This document shows, in pieces, positions 62,736 through 64,000 of a DNA stretch of 64,000 nucleotides (position 1 is the first letter of the stretch; each line of letters starts with the position of its first letter). Source of the DNA: Cercis canadensis (taxonomy: Eukaryota; Streptophyta; Magnoliopsida; Fabales; Fabaceae); the NCBI GenBank assembly GCA_003255065.1, contig QAOA01004423.1:186001-250000 (forward strand), read 5' to 3'. The notes below the pieces were generated by a model, which searched no databases, was not told the origin of the DNA, and saw only the letters and a program-made list of their open reading frames with translations. The position numbers and the translations under genes were made by a program.

Positions 62736-63498
62736 AAATGAGGATTGCTTCACAAGTTTGTTTAAGCACTTCCCGTAGGGACATCAGATAAAATTGCGAT
62801 GCGATGGACCTCTATCTCTCTCTTTGTTGTTAGCAAAATGGAGAAATTACATCTAGAAATAGATGAAGCCCATGAATCCTGTAACTAAAGTAACCTTAAT
62901 ACGGGGTTTCTCCTCCTTGAAGCGTGCCATACGGCTAGTCGGCTACTCTATAGATGCAATTTATTTGTCAGGAAAACATTGAATTGTGAGTTACGTTTTA
63001 GAGTAAAGCTAAATATTTTAAGAGTTTTTGTAAAAAAATCTATATAAATAGTCTTTCATATGTTCAATCATAATACTTCTTAAATTTGCAAGTTGATTTT
63101 GATGACAAAAACTTGAAACTTTTAGCTTTAAGAGAAGGAACGAGCGCAGCGTGCAATGCACGGGGGTTATTAGTTAAGCAGACGCAATCATTAAACTTTG
63201 CACTTCTATTTTGGTAATTCCATCTCCTCTATACGTTTGTGCGTGCGTGACTCTGGTCACTGCCTTCCGACATCCAAGTTAACGTTAATTAAGGCCCAAA
63301 CAAAAACAAAAAAAAGGAAACATCGCGGAAGCAACAGTCTCTTTATCTGGGAGTTCCCAAACCAAAGTAGGCTCACAAGGGTGAATTCTGCTTTAGAAAC
63401 AACAAAAAGCAATAGAGGTCCCCCTAAGCATTGCAATATTGCTCAAAGACATAACAGAAAAGTTGAATTGGCGAAGGGTGGTTGTGCTTAGTTGAAAG
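62736..63498. other. Intergenic with a possible Helitron-like 3' terminus
   Basis: At 63141-63173, GCGCAGCGTGCAATGCACGG includes a small stem (CGTGC-AAT-GCACG) and is followed by GGGTTATTAG and then T. This resembles plant Helitron 3' ends, which carry a hairpin about ten bases before a CTRR-T end, but the last four bases are TTAG. No matching 5' TC end was found. 63200-63498 is probably leader of the next gene. Confidence 0.35.
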
Positions 63499-63670
63499 AT
63501 GGCCCATTTGGTAGCAGTGGTGGTGGAAGGTGTTAGTGAGTTTGTCAGAACGCTTTGGGGTCTTCAAGAGCGTCGGTGGTCTTTTACTTTCAACATGGTG
63601 AGCTCTGCTTTGGTGTCAGTAACTATGGCGTTAGTGCTCTGCTTCTTGTCCATTCATAGACAAAGACGAG
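63499..63670 (+). CDS. First exon of an unidentified membrane protein gene (partial)
   Basis: ATG 63499 opens MAHLVAVVVEGVSEFVRTLW, then ERRWSFTFNMVSSALVSVTM and a hydrophobic stretch (ALVSVTMALVLCFLSI) followed by HRQRR. This looks like one TM helix with a basic flank. CGAG|GTGATA at 63670 is a plausible donor; the rest would lie beyond the window. No family recognised. The ATG context (GAAAGATGGC) is good. Confidence 0.45.
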
Positions 63671-64000
63671 GTGATATGGTCTTTGCCACTTTCTGATGTG
63701 CTTCTTCTCAGATATCCAATATTAATGTTTCCTTTCTCTCACTCTTTCAGCTCCTGTTGTGATATCAAATTTGCGTTAAGACTTAAGATATGTTGGTTCC
63801 TACTAAAGGAAATAGAAAGAAGAATGAGCACTTTTAGCCATCACCTAAAGAAAACCCACATAAGGCAGTGGTTTGTTTTGGCAATTTGACGCCCTTACCT
63901 TTGATTAAAGCGTAATTTGGCGAATGTAGATTTCTTATTTAGATATCCATGCTTTTGGGTACAAATTTGTCATTTAGCTCCTCCTCGTACATTATCTTCA
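63671..64000. other. Probable intron of the partial gene
   Basis: Pyrimidine-rich and AT-rich; no second exon could be placed before the window ends. Confidence 0.35.

Noticed and set aside
1..64000. CRISPR arrays, rRNA and tRNA genes
   Set aside because: No regularly spaced repeats, rRNA blocks or tRNA-like cloverleaf with GGTTCGAATCC-type arms were recognised on either strand.

Overview
The window is nuclear DNA of a flowering plant, probably a woody core eudicot; I cannot fix the species. The evidence is AT-rich intergenic DNA, short GT-AG introns splitting almost every gene, and plant-specific products (SHORT-ROOT, DG1-type PPR, CYSTM, TRB/SMH, PUB49). All gene models were built by hand by joining exons in phase. 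Most of them reproduce the usual length of their family, which supports them.

Layout. 65-3572 (+): 3' part of a nuclear-envelope NEMP/DUF2215 membrane protein. 5602-6537 (+): small CYSTM stress protein. 8150-8520 (+): lone first-exon duplicate of N-acetylglutamate synthase. 9580-15124 (+): complete NAGS, arginine synthesis. 16477-19347 (-): NDUFS4 subunit of complex I. 20869-23974 (+): TRB telomere-repeat-binding Myb/H1 protein. 25318-30018 (-): DG1-like PPR protein. 31145-34120 (-): ARL8 small GTPase. 36609-38955 (+): five-TM protein of unknown function. 42405-45720 (+): Golgi GH43 exo-beta-1,3-galactosidase. 49423-50916 (-): SHORT-ROOT GRAS regulator, no intron. 53857-58683 (-): PUB49 U-box/cyclophilin. 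60260-62735 (+): small coiled-coil protein, unknown. 63499-63670 (+): first exon of a gene that leaves the window.

The genes do not form a pathway; they are a conserved chromosomal block. From memory of Arabidopsis locus numbers, most match the run At5g67530 to At5g67610 in nearly the same order, while NAGS and SHR match the chromosome 4 pair At4g37670/At4g37650. The window therefore looks like an unfractionated ancestral block.

The intergenic DNA holds several small mobile elements: a 550-bp foldback element with a perfect 9-bp target duplication (39175-39724), a second imperfect foldback (46222-46773), and two short poly(A)-tailed retroposon ends with 16-bp target duplications (near 58964 and 60153). 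Eight single N bases mark assembly joins. At three of them the sequence on both sides is duplicated (4023-4934, 15199-15593, 57572-57928), most simply explained as unmerged allelic contig ends. Two introns appear to use GC instead of GT donors (NAGS intron 1, ARL8 intron 5). TGGGCY/RGCCCA (site II) clusters mark several housekeeping promoters, and one such cluster at 47519-47605 has no gene beside it.
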